Shown: positions 4,929-5,716 of the stretch, one piece after another
How positions within the stretch are numbered: position 1 is the stretch's first letter
Layout: every line of letters starts with the position of its first letter
Assembly (NCBI GenBank): GCA_003164825.1
Contig: PLUH01000147.1
Location: 242 to 5,957 of the forward strand
DNA length: 5,716 nt
Reading direction: 5' to 3'
Source of the DNA: Hyphomicrobiales bacterium
GTDB taxonomy: Bacteria; Pseudomonadota; Alphaproteobacteria; Rhizobiales; Beijerinckiaceae
Position numbers and translations under genes: made by a program
The notes under the pieces: model-generated
Seen by the model: only the letters and a program-made list of their open reading frames with translations
Databases searched by the model: none
Told to the model about the DNA's origin: nothing

Positions 4929-5071
4929 AGTCGGGGCAAACTTCCTTGAACAGTATTGATCGATCGCGTTTGAAAAACTCGGAAATTGAGCGCCGGATTA
5001 TAAGCAGTCCATCTGCGCCGTTATCGCCACGTGAGACACACGATTCTCTCAGCAGGCGCGAGGAGAAGCTC
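4929..5071 (+). other. Spacer before the third PEP-CTERM gene
   Basis: I see no gene here. A TATAAG (4999-5004) resembles a -10 element but has no convincing -35 box 16-18 bases upstream. A ribosome binding site AGGAG (5061-5065) precedes the ATG at 5072 by six bases. The frame of the upstream gene stays open through the whole spacer and joins the next gene in frame. Confidence 0.5.
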
Positions 5072-5716
5072 ATGAGCTCGGTCTTTCGACTGATATTCGG
5101 CGCCCTGGTCTGCGCTTTGTTTGCCCTAGCAAACGCTCCCGTCAGCGCACAGGGAAATCCATGCTCGGGTGGCACAGGCGGCCCCGGACACTGCATCGAT
5201 GCGTATGTCGCCGTGAACATTTGGGTCGGGACTGTGCAGCTCTATTCGGCTGGCGGGGAGTTGCTCTCGACAACCAGTTACATCACCGTTGAGTCGTCAG
5301 ACCAAGGGTCGGACCCCGTCAATTCCTTCCTCGCACCCCTGCAAGCCCAAAGCGATGCGACATACATCGAAGACAATACGGCGCTTCCCGCAATCGTGCG
5401 CGACAATATAGCCTCTTTCGTCGGGACCAACGGGCTCGGAACCGCCTGGGACGGCGTCACCTATCCCTCTCCTGCCGAACAGGCGCTTTACAGCCTGCTC
5501 ACTTCGCAGGTTCCCCCGTTCCAGATCACGGCAGACACCGGAGATGTTTTGCTTGGGACCCAATTTGAGTTTGTGAACGCTTGGGGCCCATTCGGCCCAG
5601 TGCCGGACGGCAACAACGATTACATTGCGGGCGCCAGTAATATCGATGTTTACGAGCGCACTATCGAAGAGAAGCTGATGTCCACCGTCCCCGAGCCCTC
5701 GACCTGGGCGATGATG
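5072..5716 (+). CDS. PEP-CTERM exported protein, C-terminus beyond the window
   Basis: The ATG at 5072 follows AGGAG by six bases and opens 215 codons to the window edge with no stop. Residues 1-26 form a signal peptide (FRLIFGALVCALFALANAPVSA with cleavage at VSA|QG). The mature part has a Cys pair (C31 and C41) in a Gly-rich segment, then a domain without a family I can name. The last residues are VPEPSTWAMM (206-215), the beginning of an alphaproteobacterial PEP-CTERM signal, so only about 20-25 residues should be missing. By eye it aligns with the preceding protein: VQLYSAGGELLSTTSYITVE against ETVLSPTGAVVSVTDVETAE, then NGLG/NGFG, TADTG/VANTG and FEF-x(n)-GPF/GPY. Tandem duplication followed by divergence is likely. 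Role inferred only as exosortase-sorted envelope or matrix protein. Confidence 0.85.
   Translation, partial: MSSVFRLIFGALVCALFALANAPVSAQGNPCSGGTGGPGHCIDAYVAVNIWVGTVQLYSAGGELLSTTSYITVESSDQGSDPVNSFLAPLQAQSDATYIEDNTALPAIVRDNIASFVGTNGLGTAWDGVTYPSPAEQALYSLLTSQVPPFQITADTGDVLLGTQFEFVNAWGPFGPVPDGNNDYIAGASNIDVYERTIEEKLMSTVPEPSTWAMM

Noticed and set aside
4157..4939. A 260-residue minus-strand frame opposite the second PEP-CTERM gene
   Set aside because: The plus strand has a ribosome binding site, signal peptide and PEP motif; the antisense frame is Arg-rich with no features.
1..5716. CRISPR arrays, tRNA or rRNA genes, insertion-sequence ends
   Set aside because: No regularly spaced repeats, tRNA cloverleaf, rRNA segments or transposase-like frames were seen by eye.

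Overview
The window looks like chromosome of a high-GC alphaproteobacterium, probably Hyphomicrobiales (methylotroph/Beijerinckiaceae-like). Three things suggest this: a FeuP-like OmpR-family regulator next to a small PepSY protein, secreted proteins ending in the PEP-S-T-W-x-M-M form of the PEP-CTERM sorting signal, and strong G/C third-position codon use. This taxonomic reading is inference.

Left part (1-2172, very GC-rich). The window opens inside the 3' end of a plus-strand gene whose tail resembles a polyprenyl (farnesyl) diphosphate synthase. Convergent to it, with a 13-base gap, lies a minus-strand pair transcribed right to left: a periplasmic PepSY-like protein with a His-rich tail, then an OmpR-type response regulator. 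No sensor kinase follows the regulator. Divergent from this pair is a secreted trypsin-fold serine protease with an intact catalytic triad. The divergent region carries an 11-bp-phased direct repeat of the type OmpR-family regulators bind.

Middle (2173-3249). A LuxR-type regulator with an autoinducer-binding domain and a C-terminal HTH starts at a GTG behind a strong ribosome binding site. No LuxI-type synthase is visible, so it is a LuxR solo within this window. Dyad sequences lie both before and after it.

Right part (3250-5716, clearly lower GC). Three consecutive plus-strand genes encode Sec-exported proteins with PEP-CTERM signals. The first is complete and resembles choice-of-anchor K proteins. 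The second has its sorting signal cut by an in-frame TGA in the middle of the membrane segment; the lost Arg cluster is still readable behind the stop. The third runs off the window inside its PEP-CTERM motif. Proteins two and three look like diverged paralogues.

Working model (inference): an orphan PepSY/response-regulator envelope-sensing pair with a divergent secreted protease lies beside a LuxR-solo-headed cluster of exosortase-sorted surface proteins. No exosortase, EPS genes or sensor kinase are in the window, so the sorting machinery and signal input must be encoded elsewhere.
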